Notes under the pieces: generated by a model
Database searches by the model: none
Told to the model about the DNA's origin: nothing
What the model saw: only the letters and a program-made list of their open reading frames with translations
In this document: piece by piece, positions 1 through 11,248 of the stretch
Position numbering within the stretch: position 1 is the stretch's first letter
How the letters are laid out: every line of letters starts with the position of its first letter
Assembly: GCA_030549495.1 (NCBI GenBank)
Contig: JAUIRK010000070.1
Span: forward strand, 384,501-448,500
Source: Nectonema munidae
Lineage: Eukaryota; Nematomorpha; Nectonematoida; Nectonematidae
Length of the DNA: 64,000 nucleotides
Direction of reading: 5' to 3'
Position numbers and translations under genes: made by a program

Positions 1-1
1 T

Positions 2-1210
2 TTATTTCTCTTTGAGGGAGAAATCCATAATACGATAAAATATTTTTGATAGGTCGTGATATTTGTGAAACTTTAGAGCGTACAAGCATTGACTGTTCAC
101 AAAGTTTGAGAGATAAAAGCTTAAAAAAATTTTCCTGCCTCCTTTTCTAGTTGAGCAATGTGTATCGGAGTTGAAACTATAAATTACCCAAGAGTTGAAC
201 GCTGTGATATCTAAGTAATTTGTAAAAACAGCCATAGTCCATCTTCTACTAGGCTTATAGGATGTAAAATCCCTTGCCATTCTGTTGAAACAATCAACAC
301 CGCTTTTATACTTATTGTAAAGAACCAAGGTTTCGGGCTTGTTTTTATACGATGTTATAGCCACACCCCGAGTATGTTGGGAAGATAAGATATAAACCGC
401 TTTAAAATTTTGCCTAGCATGTTTCATCGGAATGTAAGTTGAAATAGAAGCATACTCTGAGTAAACGAACTTACTCTCAGTTTCTTGTAAGTTTAAATTA
501 CGAATGTATTTAGGTTTCAGAATATTGGGTAGAAAACGACGATTTGAGTTTATAGTGCCGCAAATAGTTAAATCTTTGCTTAGGGCCCACTTCGCTAGTT
601 CATGAGATGTGAAAAAGCGATCAAGAAAAACTCCACATCCCCGTGGTAAATTTGCTCCAATTATTAATCTTTTACAAATTTCTAAATTAGAAAAATAACA
701 TTTATCAAGCAAACCAGAAATGTAAATTTCAGGCTTCATTACATAAAAAGTGTTAGCATCATTCATATGATATACTTTGATACCATAGTGGCCGGGTTTA
801 CTCTTATCGTATATTTTTATGGGACATCCTCCTCTGAACTTGACTAGTTGCTCATCAATAGTAACTGCATCTAGAGGCGTCCAATACCTATGACAATTAT
901 CAAAAAAATGACTATGAATCACTCTGATTGCTGATAGTTTATCATTTTGATTTCTATCAATTGAACAATCAAAACGAATAAAAATATTTATATATGTGAA
1001 CATCCTTCTTCCCATCGCTGCACGCAAAAAAGGGTCGCCATTTTTGGAGAAAAGATACCGCGTCGCTATTCTTTGGTCTTTAGCTTGTCCAATGTAAATA
1101 ATACATCCAAAGTAAGCTAGTAGGTCACTTATATTAAACCTTTCATGGCAAGCTTTTAACTCTTCCCATTTTGAAATGCTTTTACTAAATAAATTATTTT
1201 TACTATACAT
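2..1210 (-). CDS. piggyBac-family transposase, catalytic core (main exon)
   Basis: This 402-residue open frame is the DDE domain of a piggyBac transposase, the enzyme that excises and inserts elements at TTAA sites. The acidic residues sit where the family places them: D119 in VTIDEQLVKFRG, D197 in GVFLDRFFTS and D296 in YKSGVDCFNR, with spacings of 78 and 99 residues that match the known piggyBac spacing closely. A further acidic D324 lies in NYLDITAFNSW. RRFLPNILK and SRRWTMAVFTNYLDIT are also typical. The frame has no internal stop, so it is young or under constraint. It ends without the usual C-terminal cysteine-rich zinc-binding region, and that end lies at the window edge. The first ATG used here (position 1210) is probably not the true start. 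The acidic N-terminus lies in a separate frame at 1375-1817, with a GTAAGT donor between them. I see no matching TIR inside the window. Confidence 0.85.
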   Translation of the reverse strand: MYSKNNLFSKSISKWEELKACHERFNISDLLAYFGCIIYIGQAKDQRIATRYLFSKNGDPFLRAAMGRRMFTYINIFIRFDCSIDRNQNDKLSAIRVIHSHFFDNCHRYWTPLDAVTIDEQLVKFRGGCPIKIYDKSKPGHYGIKVYHMNDANTFYVMKPEIYISGLLDKCYFSNLEICKRLIIGANLPRGCGVFLDRFFTSHELAKWALSKDLTICGTINSNRRFLPNILKPKYIRNLNLQETESKFVYSEYASISTYIPMKHARQNFKAVYILSSQHTRGVAITSYKNKPETLVLYNKYKSGVDCFNRMARDFTSYKPSRRWTMAVFTNYLDITAFNSWVIYSFNSDTHCSTRKGGRKIFLSFYLSNFVNSQCLYALKFHKYHDLSKIFYRIMDFSLKEK

Positions 1211-1235
1211 CTCATGTCGGACAAAATATAAACAC

Positions 1236-1339
1236 CAAAATTCAGTCTTTAGAAGTTCATAAATTAGAAAGTTTTATAGGAATCATAAAAAATAATGAAA
1301 CTTGTATAGTTCAGGAATGTCTTCTAAAGACTGAATTTT
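1236..1339. repeat. 19-bp inverted repeat inside the presumed piggyBac intron
   Basis: AAAATTCAGTCTTTAGAAG at 1236-1254 recurs as its reverse complement at about 1320-1338, with ~65 bp between. It lies in the gap between the two transposase frames. It could be a small foldback insertion or an intron hairpin. Confidence 0.6.
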
Positions 1340-1374
1340 TGAGCATATATTTTTATAAAGTTGAAAAAACTTAC

Positions 1375-1817
1375 TTGTAATTTTCTTCTGCTTTTTTCTT
1401 CGTCATTTCAAAAATATGGGTTATTATAGTAATATCAAAGAACAAATTGAAAATTTTGACAATATCCTTTAGATTTTTTGCTTCATTTGTTGGACCATAT
1501 GGACGTAGAGATAAATTACGGCAATTTCGAGCTTGAACAGGGCCAGTGATGGAGTCTTGAGATTCCCAAAAATATCTTGTACCGTCCGGGGTTATCGAGT
1601 TTTCATCCACATTTTCCAGAGTTTCTTCTTCTCTTTCCTCAAGTTCTTCAAATGATTCTTCTCTTGAAAGGGGAACTTCTTCATATATATCCGACGCTGA
1701 ATCGTCCGAGCTATAAAAGTACTCGTCAGATTCGGTAGATGTTGAATATTCGCGTGAAGTGTTAATGATTGTGGCAAATAACAAAATAATGAACGTGAAA
1801 AAACTTATTCTACACAA
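1375..1817 (-). CDS. piggyBac transposase N-terminal exon
   Basis: The frame encodes an acidic, Ser/Glu-rich stretch (residues ~25-75, including EELEEREEETLENVDE) followed by GPTNEAKNLKDIVKIFNLFF and a helix ending KKKAEENY. This is the usual layout of a piggyBac transposase N-terminus: acidic tail, then a conserved segment just before the catalytic core. The frame closes at a GTAAGT donor (complement of 1369-1374), and the core frame starts about 160 bp downstream on the same strand, so I read the two as exons of one gene. I could not place an acceptor that keeps the frame, so either the intron is damaged or the join lies elsewhere. The hydrophobic first 20 residues from the ATG at 1817 may lie outside the real protein. 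Confidence 0.6.
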
Positions 1818-1830
1818 AGCTTTCTATCGT

Positions 1831-2214
1831 AAATCAAGGTGAATGCTGTGCAAAAGGAATTATCTTCCACAAAGAGAACACAAACAAAATGCCTAACAGA
1901 TATTGATTTTTATTACGCAAGAAGAAGAAGAAGAAGAAATTTATTAAGAAACAAATCAATGATTATTATGATAAACAAAATTAAAAAAAAAAAAAAAAAA
2001 ACATGAACATTGTAGTATAAATAAATCGATATATTTCAAGTACACCAAAGGTCATAGCCGCTTAAAAGGTGTAACTTAAGATATAAAATGTTTGCAAGTT
2101 GTAAGGTTTGCTAATGAATGTAAATCAACGGTGAATGCTGTGCAAAAGGAATTATCTTCCACAAAGAGAACACATAAACAAATGCCAAACAGATATTGAT
2201 TTTTATTACGCAAG
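1831..2214. repeat. ~92-bp direct repeat flanking a GAA-repeat/poly-A-rich segment
   Basis: A block beginning AAATCAAGGTGAATGCTGTG at 1831-1921 is repeated almost unchanged at 2122-2214. The 200 bp between holds an (AAG)n run (about 1919-1938), a long A run near 1983-2000 and unremarkable AT-rich sequence. It looks like a tandem duplication upstream of the piggyBac frame, or the two sides of an insertion. No gene is visible. Confidence 0.6.
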
Positions 2215-2963
2215 GTTTGCTACATACTGTCATATAAACAAATCGTCCAAGGAGCAACTAACATTATTTATTATGATAATCAGGTCTCTTTTATTCTCAA
2301 TAGATATAGATTTCTTTTCTCCTGCTATCAACAAAAGGCAGCCTATAAAAGCGACTTGTCCTACTTATAAATTTATTTACCAAGACAACGCCTGTAAATA
2401 TCACTGGAAAATGAGGCATTTTTACAAAAAGTTGTAGATAAAGATTTTATAAAAGCTATATTCATTTTTTTATTTACATATATATTCTCGTAAATATTTC
2501 TGTTTTTTGAAAAAAAAGATGGCATTAAATTGAATATAATAAAACTTTTATTTCTTATTGATTTGCTTTCTAAGTTTTTCTCAGAAACATTGGTTAGATG
2601 AATCATTATTAAGATAAAAAAAACCTCAAAAATAAGAAATCAGATGTTTTAAACTTATTAAATGTTTCTTATTTAGATCTAACTTTATTTTAAATTGAAA
2701 TTAACAGGACATGGGCTTTTTATTCCAGTATTGTGGCATTGGTGTATTATTTATATACTGTGGCATTAGTGTATTATATATATACTGTGGCATGCGAAGG
2801 TGAGTATTGTGAAAATTCGCAAAGGAAATGATAATAATAATAATAATAATAATAATAATATAAGATCTTATAAAGATTTAAAGGTAGATTTAAAACAAAA
2901 AGTTTTCAAAACTTAATTCCTTGAAGGTGAATTTCCAATCACCAAAAAATTTACAATGAAGGA
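2215..2963. other. intergenic AT-rich DNA with short repeats
   Basis: No gene recognised. A 25-30 bp unit containing ACTGTGGCATTRGTGTATTA is repeated about three times near 2730-2800, and an (AAT)n microsatellite occupies about 2829-2861. Confidence 0.5.
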
Positions 2964-3309
2964 TTAACCCTATTAGTGCTGGGGGCGTAAAACGCCCCCC
3001 TTCACTAAAAAATTATTGTAGAAAATTGGCTGAATCATATCCCTTCAAATTTTGTGATTTTTCCTAAAATCGCTAGCTGCATCTTTTGAAACCATTTTCA
3101 TGGTAGTTGAATGACCCTTTCATGTCCAAAACTGTCAATCAAAATCAAAAATTAAAATTTTTCAGCAAAATTTTAACATTATTTGCACTTAACCTTATAA
3201 CTTAGGATCTATATTATATAATATCCTGATAATTTATAATTATGTACAGTTTGGAACGAATAACACTTTATATATTTAATTTTTTCAATAATCACGGCTA
3301 CTTTTTAGA

Positions 3310-4560
3310 AAATGTCGATCAAAATTTTGATTGATCAAAAATATATCCAATAAAATATACCTTCAAATTTTACATAAAATATGTTTTTATACTAAATCGG
3401 TCATGCTGTTTTATTTTTTGGACTCATTTTTTACATTTACGATTTGAAAATACCTATAAGTGTTAATCAAATTTGCGGTTTACTTCTGAAAATTATCTCC
3501 AAAAACATTCCTTCACATTTTACATAAAATATATGTTTTATACCAAATGGATCATGTTGTTTTCATTTCTGGACCTATTTTTTACATTTAGGATTTGAAA
3601 ATACCTATAAGTGTTAATCAAATTTGCGGTTTACTTCTGAAAATTGTCTCCAAAAACATTCCTTCACATTTTACATAAATATATGTTATACTAAATCGGT
3701 CATGCTGATTTCATTTCTGGACTGATTTTTTACGTTTAGGATGTGAAAATACCTATAAGTGTTAATTAAATTTGCGGTTTACTTCTAAAAATTGTCTCCA
3801 AATACATTCATTCAAATTTTACATAAAATAGATGTTTTTATACTAAATCAACCATGCTAGTTTCATTTATGGACTCAATTTTTGCAGTTTGAATTTGAAA
3901 ATACCTATAAGTATGAATCAAATTTAGGTTTAGTTCTAAAATATGTTTCCAAAAATATTGATTCAAATTTTACATGAAATATATGTTTTTATAGCAAATA
4001 GATCATGATGATTTCATTTCTGAACATAGTTTTCGCATTTCGAGATTTTACTGCTAGTGTCAATCAAATTTGCGGTTTATGTCTGAAAACTAGATCCCAA
4101 AATATTCTCTCTAATTTTACATGAAATATATGTTTTTATACCAATTGGACCATGATAATTTTTATTTCTGAAATCATTTTTTTGCATTTAGAGGTTTTAA
4201 ATGTCTGAAAGTGTCAATCAAATGTTCGATTTACGTCTAATGTCTACAGAAATATTTTTGAAATTTAAATAAAATATCTGTTTTTATGCCAAATGGAAGA
4301 TGCTGGTTTCATTTTTGGACTCAGGTTTGGCATTTATGGTTTTAAAATATCTGAAAGCTTCAATCAGATTTGCGGTTTACTTCTAGATACTGTCTTCAAA
4401 AATATTTTCAAAAAAAAATATCTGTTTTATACCAAATCGACTATGCTTATTTTATTTCTGTACTGGATTATGGATAATATGGTTAAAAAATATCTCGAAG
4501 TGGCAATTGAATTAGTAATGTATGCCTGAAAATCAGTTATGTAAAAAATTTTCAAAAAAT
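3310..4560. repeat. ~150-bp tandem repeat array A inside the TTAA element
   Basis: The phrase GTYAATCAAATTTGCGGTTT recurs at about 3463, 3612, 3762, 3911 (degenerate), 4059, 4212 and 4359, a period close to 150 bp. Each unit also carries a 'CATTTCTGGACTCATTTTT' and an 'ACATAAAATATATGTTTTTA' segment. Copies diverge towards the right. The open frame at 4293-4529 is a product of the repeat. A shorter version of the array lies at about 38870-39640. Confidence 0.85.
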
Positions 4561-4639
4561 CGCTGCATATTAGATATATAGTAAAAATAAACTTTTTTTT
4601 GTATATTTTGGCTTATAATACTTTCTACAATCATCTTGA

Positions 4640-5600
4640 GTATAAAATATTTATTAAAAAATATAAAACGTATTATAAAATCTTTTGAAAATTTGTATGA
4701 GAGAAGGAACCAAGTTGAAAACTAATTGAAAAGAGAACATGTGATCAAAACAAATAATTAAAAAAAATATGTATCTTTACCAAATGGAAGATCTACCATG
4801 TTCTAATGAACTAAGAAGTGGTTTAATTATATACTTCAAAAAAGATTTTGAGTGTGAAAAAGAAGTTCCTCTTTTACAAATGAAAAATATTTAAATCTAT
4901 AGCTTATCATCTAGGATTACAATTATCATTTAGCTAAAATGGGTAGGAAATCTGAAAATTTAGAATAGGTCAGATTTATCAAAAATGGCTCAGATGCCAA
5001 TATATGAGAATTTAGTCGCTATCAAGATATTTTTAATTTAAATTTAATTTGTCCATCTTTTTCCTTTTGCGTCAAAAAAATAATTTTTTAGATGAAGAAC
5101 GTGGACAACTTTTTGTAATTGAACAATGAACATTACGAATGATTCATCAGAAAAAAACCTTTGAAATGAGATTGGTTGACAAATATTCAGGCCTGATAAT
5201 AAAATACACGATACTGATAAAAAAAAGTCTAAGATCATCCAGAAGATTCTTTAATCAAATGCTTTGAGAGAGGAAAAAAGTAATTTTATCATTGTAAAAA
5301 AATTTCCGAACACACATTGAAGAATATAAATTTCTAATGAAAAAAGAGCTACCAAGGAAGTATCATCATGGAATGAATAGCAAAATTACATACTGTAAAT
5401 TATAATATGACGTAGAGACTACAAGCCGATAACGAATTTGTAGCCAAAAAGATGGAGTTCCTATCCAGTTACATAAGTTACTGTAGAATGAAATATTTTG
5501 AGTGAATTAAACACCTAAAGTTGGTTTATAAATTAAGAAAATAATTACCAGAGAAATACTGCAAGTAGAAGTTATTTTTATGTTTATATATTTGACATTG
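4640..5600. repeat. unique central segment of the TTAA element, repeated elsewhere in the window
   Basis: This non-tandem ~950-bp stretch separates the two arrays. Recognisable copies occur at about 27910-29060 (interrupted by a MITE), in part at 39690-39910, and as a short piece at about 35980-36045. It contains landmarks such as TTTAGTCGCTATCAAGATA and GATAACGAATTTGTAGCC. No open frame longer than 64 codons is present, and I could not match it to a known transposase. It may be the relic of an older internal gene. Confidence 0.65.
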
Positions 5601-5619
5601 ATTTACAGGTTTAATCGAT

Positions 5620-6760
5620 TTTTTGACAGGTTTTATTGATTTCATAAAAAATGAACATCACCATTAAATTCTGCATACTTGAAATGTATAAAAAACTTTA
5701 AAAGGATAAAAATTATAATTTTGACATGGGCTGTCATATTTAAATTATTTTGTCAGGTTTGACTAATATTTATAATAAAAAAGGAATATAACCAGTAAAC
5801 ACAGCCTACTTGAAAATGGGTATATGTGTGTAAAATGCCATACACGGTAAACTTCATCACCTCTCTATACTTTCTATTAAACGTAATTCTCTAATTCAAA
5901 AAACCGTGCCTGATCCTTTCTTTTTGGGATAAATCAATTTTTTGACAGTTTTGATTGATTTTTATAAAAAAATGAATATCACCACTGAATTACGCATGCT
6001 TAAAAATGGGTATATATGTGTAAAAAACTTTATATTATTACTTAGATAAAAAGTTTCTTTTTAAGATGAGCTGTCATTATAAATCAATGCTTTGATAACT
6101 TTAATTGCTTTTTATAATAAAAAATGAATATCACCGCTGAATTCAGCATGCTTGAAAATGGGTGTATATGTTTAAAAAAACATTATATAATTATTTGGAT
6201 AAAAAGTTTCTTTTTTGAGATGAGCCGTCATATGTAAATCACTTTTTTGACAGGTTTGAATGATTTTCATACACTGAATTCAGCATGCTTGAAAATGGGT
6301 ATATATGTGTAAAAAATAGTATATAATTATTTAGATAAAAAGCTTCTTTTTGAGATGAGCTGTCACATCTAGATCAATTTTTTGACAGTTTGATTGATTT
6401 TCACAAAAAAATGAATATCACCACTGAATTCAGCATATTTGAAAATGGGTATACATGTGTAAAAAATTTTATATACTTATTTAGATAAAAAGTTCCTTTT
6501 TGAGATGAGCTGTCACATTTAGATCAATGTTTTGACAGGTTTGGTTGATTTTCATAAAAAATGAATATCACCACTGAATTCAGCATATTTGAAAATGGGT
6601 ATACATGTGTAAAAAACTTTATATACTTATTTAGATAAAAAGTTCTTTTTTGAGATGAGCTGTCAAATATAAATCAATTTTTTGACAGGTTTGATTGATT
6701 TTGATAAAAAAAATGGACATCACCACTGAATTCAGCATAGTTGAAATATATATGTAACAT
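5620..6760. repeat. ~150-bp tandem repeat array B inside the TTAA element
   Basis: About eight copies of a ~150-bp unit are present. Each contains TTTTTGACAGGTTTGATTG, ATCACCACTGAATTCAGCAT, GAAAATGGGTATATATGTG and GAGATGAGCTGTCA, starting near 5625, 5750, 5940, 6095, 6245, 6380, 6530 and 6680. The right-hand copies are most alike, consistent with recent local expansion. The unit is the target of the hAT insertion in the second copy of the element, at 40152/44355. Confidence 0.85.
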
Positions 6761-6875
6761 TAAAAATATTTATAAAAACTTATTAATATCTGAGAAAAAT
6801 AGGGGGGCACATTACGCCCCCCCCCCCCCCCCAGCACTTGAGCGGACAAATTCTGCTCAGCACTAATAGGGTTAA

Positions 6876-7204
6876 ATGGTTTTCAAGCCAAAATCATGAA
6901 AACTGACTATGAATCCACAACAGTAGCAGAGAAAGAATTGTTGTTCATTTAATGACAGAAGTATCAAAAAGAAAAAGATCTTAAATATATTAATTTTAAT
7001 AAAAATTACTTTTATTTGAAAAAAATATAAAAATTTTGTTTAAAAATTGTGTATTTATTTGAAGATGCAGAAAGGAAGATTCAACTTTTTTGTTGAGTTT
7101 AAAAAACAATTTTAAAAATATGTAGGTCTTCACCGTCTATTTAGCGCAGTGTATTGAGTCTATATTTTGGTATATTTTAGTTTATATTTCGTTATAATAT
7201 ATAC
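6876..7204. other. intergenic AT-rich DNA
   Basis: I see no gene or repeat boundary between the right end of the TTAA element and the next hAT target duplication. Confidence 0.5.
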
Positions 7205-7212
7205 ATATATAT

Positions 7213-9862
7213 CAGGGGCGAACAGTTATTGCAAGCAAGGCATGCACTGCCCCGAGAATTGGATTTATTCTCTAAATGCAGAGAAACAGGATATATGTAA
7301 GCAATGTGTTTTGCTTTCATCCTCAAGAGTAAAAGAAATTATATCGATGTCAATGATGATTATGATGATACGCGAATCAACAATAAATATTCAATAAAGA
7401 AAAGCGATGATAATTTTGCATCACCACTCTTTTTTCACTATGTGTGAGAGAATCTGTAACATGCAGTTTCGTCGTACAGCAAGCAAATTCAAATGTGCAT
7501 TCATAGATAAGGCTCACTGACTTTTGTTACTAGTAAAAATGTGGTGTGTGTTTGTGTGTACTGTGTAGTGTGTAGTGTGCGTAAAATATAACAAAAATTT
7601 TGGTATCTAGGATAGTATAATCTTATTTTGCTTACATAATTGAATGTTTTCAAACGTGTTTGAAATTTTGAAACAGAGATAATTTTTTTCTCTAACTTTT
7701 GAAGAAAAAAGTTTTCTTTAGTGGCAAGCCAACACCTCTTTTGAACTTAGTTAAGACTAACAAAAGTTTCACAGGGAAATTTAATTAATCTATTTACACT
7801 AAATGCTCTTGGATATGTGGAAATTCTGAAAATGGTAGAATGTTTTGCTGGCCATGTGTACTTTTTTCAAAAGAAAGTTCAGTGTGGAGGTGTACATGTT
7901 ACAGCAATCTAAACAATCTAAACAATCTACACAATGCAATCTCACGCCACGAAAAAGCTCAAATTCATCTCAACTGTGTTCTTGATTTAGCGACTTTTGG
8001 AAAGACGCCAAGAGTAGAACTTTTAGCTGACAAACATAAAGCCCTCAGCATTCCCAAGCATAATCAAAAAGTAGGTAAAAACCGTGAAATTGTTAAAAGT
8101 TTGATAAGCGTCACTTGTTTTTTAGCTATGTAAGAATTGTCTTTCCGTGGACATTATGGAAATGAAATCTCAACTAATAGAGGAAATTATGTTGAACTGG
8201 TTGATTTTTTGAGTGAGTTTGATGAAAAACTTTATTTTCATTTGAAATCGTCTACGGTTATTAAAGGTACATCTTCTAAAATTCAAAATGATCTTATTTA
8301 TTGCATTGGAGAAGTCTTGTGGAAACAAATAAAAAAAGACTTGAGTAAAACTTCTTTTATATCAATATTAATGGATGAAACTCCCGATGTTAGCTTTTTT
8401 CCCCAGCCCTCTACAGTTATTCGTTACGTTGATGAATTTGGTATAATTTGTGAAAGATTTATCAAATTTTCAGATGTTAGTAAAAACAGAAGTGTTCAAG
8501 CTCTTTCAAAGATAGCAGTTGAAAACTTGAAAGAACTTGGATGTTTAGAAAAGTTGATTTCTCAATCATACGATGGGGCTGCCGTTATGGCAAGTGAAAT
8601 CAATGGAGTGCAGAAAATTATAAGAGAAATAGCTCCAAGCGCTATTTATGTTCATTGTTACGCTCATCAACCCAACTTGGTTTTATCCCAGAGTTTAAAA
8701 GAAATTCATCAATGCTACAGTTTTTTTTTCGTGCTAAATTCTTTGTCTTCTTTTTTTAGCAGTTCTACAAAAAGAATTTCATTGCTAAGTGATATTGTGG
8801 AAAAAAGATTTTCAAAGTTAGCGCCAACTAGATGGAATTAATCGTCAAGACTTGTTTCAGTTTTGAAAGAATCTAAGGAATATCTTATAGAGCTTTTTGA
8901 GTACATATTATCCAAAAAAGTTTGATGCAAAAACTCAAACACTTGCACGTGGTTTGTACTTCAACTTAAATACTTTTGAATTTGCTTTTTTCTTGAATAT
9001 TCTTTCAAAGATTTTTACTTTAACAGATTCTCTCTTTATATGTTACAAAGTAAATCTTTGAATATTCTTGACGGAAATCTTTTTTTGCACCAAACTGTAA
9101 AAAAATTGAAGAGTTGAAAGAATCATATTTTTCAGAAGCATGGCAAGAAGCAAAAGCTCAACACAACGAACCCTCGATAAAACGACGGCAAGATGTTTCT
9201 AACGAAGAAAAGTTTAACGAACTGTTCAAGAACATTTTCGATAATATATTGATTCAAATCAAAGAACGCTTTCAATTTTTGGAAAAAGTAAAATTTATTG
9301 AATTGCTAGATTGTAAAAAGTTTTGCAAATACTCTGTGCATTTTCCTGAAGAAGCATTCAACTCCCTGGAAGAAAATTACAAAACCTTTTTTCAATTTTC
9401 TAATCTTCGTTCGCAACTCTATGTTTTATACACTCACCAAACTTTTTCTTCAAAATGATTTACATGTAAGTTTAAATAAGGTATTTAAGTTACTTAACTT
9501 AGTTTTTACTTCTCATGTTGAGAGATCATTTTCAACTCTTAAAAGAATTAAGAGCTATCTTCGAAATACCCAAGGAGAAGAAAGACTTTCTAAATTAGCT
9601 TTGTTATCCATTGAAAAAAAATTACTCAAAAAATTGATGGAGAAAAGGGGAATTTTTTTCTGATGTAATTGATGAGTACTGCAGAAAAGCAAGATAAATC
9701 GATTTTCAATTTAAATAATTTTTTTCAAATTTTTTGTATCATTTTTATTTGAATAAAAACATTGCACCAAAAAAATTTTTTTCTAAACAATATAAAAAAT
9801 TTTAAGGTTTACTACAATTTTGATTTTGCATGCCTATTGTGTAAATCCACGGTTCGCCAATG
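7213..9862 (+). mobile_element. hAT DNA transposon, decayed
   Basis: The left end CAGGGGCGAAC (from 7213) and right end GTTCGCCAATG (to 9862) form short inverted termini of hAT type sharing GGCGAAC. Both sides show an 8-bp ATATATAT target duplication (7205-7212 and 9863-9870); the low complexity of that site weakens this single clue. Subterminal GGCATGCA (about 7239) and TTGCATGCC (about 9827) add a second inverted match. The element holds a broken transposase in its right two thirds, and the left ~600 bp is non-coding. Confidence 0.8.
7813..9663 (+). pseudogene. hAT transposase (ZMYM1-like), broken
   Basis: Broken reading frames at 7840-8131, 8137-8841, 9114-9458 and 9421-9663 give a collinear hAT transposase of the TTF-zinc-finger/ZMYM1-like type. 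The N-terminus has a zinc-finger pair (CWPCVLF, then RHEKAQIHLNC). A catalytic-domain start SILMDETPDVS gives the first Asp, and SQSYDGAAVMA the second, followed by VHCYAHQPNLVLS. The C-terminal dimerisation domain shows VERSFSTLKRIKSYLR. A stop lies near 8131, another ends the second frame at 8841, and the segment 8842-9113 runs through shifted frames, so there are at least four breaks. It cannot make a full enzyme. Confidence 0.85.
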
Positions 9863-9972
9863 ATATATATATATATATATATCGGTGTTTTGAGATGTTA
9901 AGAGCAACCGCTATATTGGTCCCTTTGAAGAATTCATGCCTTCTAATTGTAATGCGTATCTAATATATAGAC

Positions 9973-10413
9973 CAGTGGTTCCCAACTGCGGGTCCATGGA
10001 AGAATTTCAAGGGGTCCATGGAAATTCTACTTCAAACTACTTATGCTGAATCTCCTTTAATATACTTCTATTTTCCAAATCAATATAAATATATATATTT
10101 AGAGCTTTTTAAATAAATATTTTCTTCCCTTTTTTAAAGTTTCATATTTTAAATGTTTATATATCCTTTTTATTAGTTACAATATTTTTGAAAAAATTAT
10201 ATTTTAATTGGAAAAAAATTTTATTCACATTTTATGTCAGGCTTTACGATTTCTCTGATTTCATATGAATAAGCATAATCAGATGACTAGAATCATTTTT
10301 TGCATAAAAATCTTTGATTAATCTTGTTGGCTCAAACTATTCAGTTGTAGGGGTCCACAGGTAAAAAGTGACTGAAAAGGGGGGAACAGGATAAAAAAGG
10401 TTGGGAACCACTG
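9973..10413. mobile_element. hAT MITE (441 bp)
   Basis: The ends CAGTGGTTCCCAAC (9973) and GTTGGGAACCACTG (to 10413) are perfect 14-bp inverted repeats. The flanks ATATAGAC (9965-9972) and ATATATAC (10414-10421) match at 7 of 8 bases. CAGTGGTTC termini with an 8-bp TSD are classic for non-autonomous hAT elements. No coding capacity is visible. Confidence 0.9.
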
Positions 10414-10421
10414 ATATATAC

Positions 10422-11076
10422 CATTCACGCTTTCTATAATGGATTCAGAGAGATCTACATATTCCGTGTTAGTCGCGGAAAAAATATCAATTTAACGGAA
10501 CAAAATCTTTAGTGGAGGGTTTAAAAGACGTGGGTGCATTCTTTCGTTCTTTCTAGTCATAAAAAGACGAGCGACATAGCAACAGTTGACGACATAATCA
10601 AGTTACCAAATATCACGAAAATCCTCTACAATAAATATGCTAGCAATCTTTCAGTTCATATGTATAATTTGAGAAAAGTTTTTAATGACACACTAAAAAC
10701 TCATCTCCATTAGATGCGCTACTAATTTTTAAGCATTTTTCCTCATTTCTAACATTGGGCACGTATTCTATGCATATCTCTTTTTTAATTTGGTGATAGT
10801 GCGGTCAGCTGCTTTCGTTAGCCTTTGCCGTGTCATTGTTAAACCAAAGGTAAAGAAATAGTATTTTTTTTATTTTTTGCGGATTTGTTCAAATGTTATG
10901 AATTTGTGTGTATCATTTTTTTACTGTTAGCAAAATAAATTTCATTCTTTCTTAGCCTCTCCTAAAAATGTCGATGCCAAGCATATGCCCCCGAACCCAA
11001 CATTTTCGTCCTTCCTATTTGAGAGCGTGTAATATGCGCGTCTAACAGAAGTAATGCGATAAAAAGTTTAGATAGT
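10422..11076. other. intergenic DNA, nothing recognised
   Basis: This is ordinary AT-rich sequence with no convincing frame or repeat. Confidence 0.4.
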
Positions 11077-11093
11077 TTATTCATATGGCGGGC

Positions 11094-11231
11094 AATGAAA
11101 GAAGAAAAATCTCAAGATTGAAGAAGCTAAGATGAGGGGAAGGTGGAGAAATCACTGCAAACTTCTGGTCGACCTTGGCTAGTCAGAATAAAGACCAGGC
11201 CTTTTTACGGGCAAACGGAAGATGATGATGA
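11094..11231 (+). mobile_element. short retro-inserted fragment with (GAT)n tail and 17-bp TSD
   Basis: A 17-bp sequence TTATTCATATGGCGGGC at 11077-11093 recurs at 11232-11248 with one mismatch. Between them is a 138-bp insert ending in a GATGATGATGA tail. A long, non-fixed target duplication plus a simple-repeat 3' tail is what target-primed reverse transcription leaves, so this is most likely a 5'-truncated LINE 3' end or a SINE. The insert translates in part to GRWRNHCKL, which may be the end of an ORF2, but I cannot assign the family. Confidence 0.6.
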
Positions 11232-11248
11232 TTATTCATATGGCAGGC

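Larger units (their letters stand above)
2968..6871. mobile_element. non-autonomous TTAA (piggyBac-like) element loaded with tandem repeats
   Basis: The block starts TTAA|CCCTATTAGTGCT (TSD 2964-2967, TIR 2968-2980) and ends AGCACTAATAGGG|TTAA (6859-6871, TSD 6872-6875). It therefore has 13-bp perfect terminal inverted repeats flanked by TTAA, the insertion signature of piggyBac, whose termini also begin CCC. A second shared block GGGGGCGTAA lies just inside each end; on the right it is displaced by about 29 bases. The 3.9-kb interior codes for nothing I can recognise. It consists of a left ~150-bp tandem array, a unique central segment (~4640-5600) and a right ~150-bp tandem array. A second copy lies at about 38545-44533, and the central segment recurs near 27900-29060. 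The transposase at 1-1817 could in principle have mobilised it, but its own ends are not visible, so that link is inference. Confidence 0.85.

Noticed and set aside
7167-7397. 76-codon frame crossing the left end of the hAT at 7213
   Set aside because: It spans the transposon terminus and target site; no domain.
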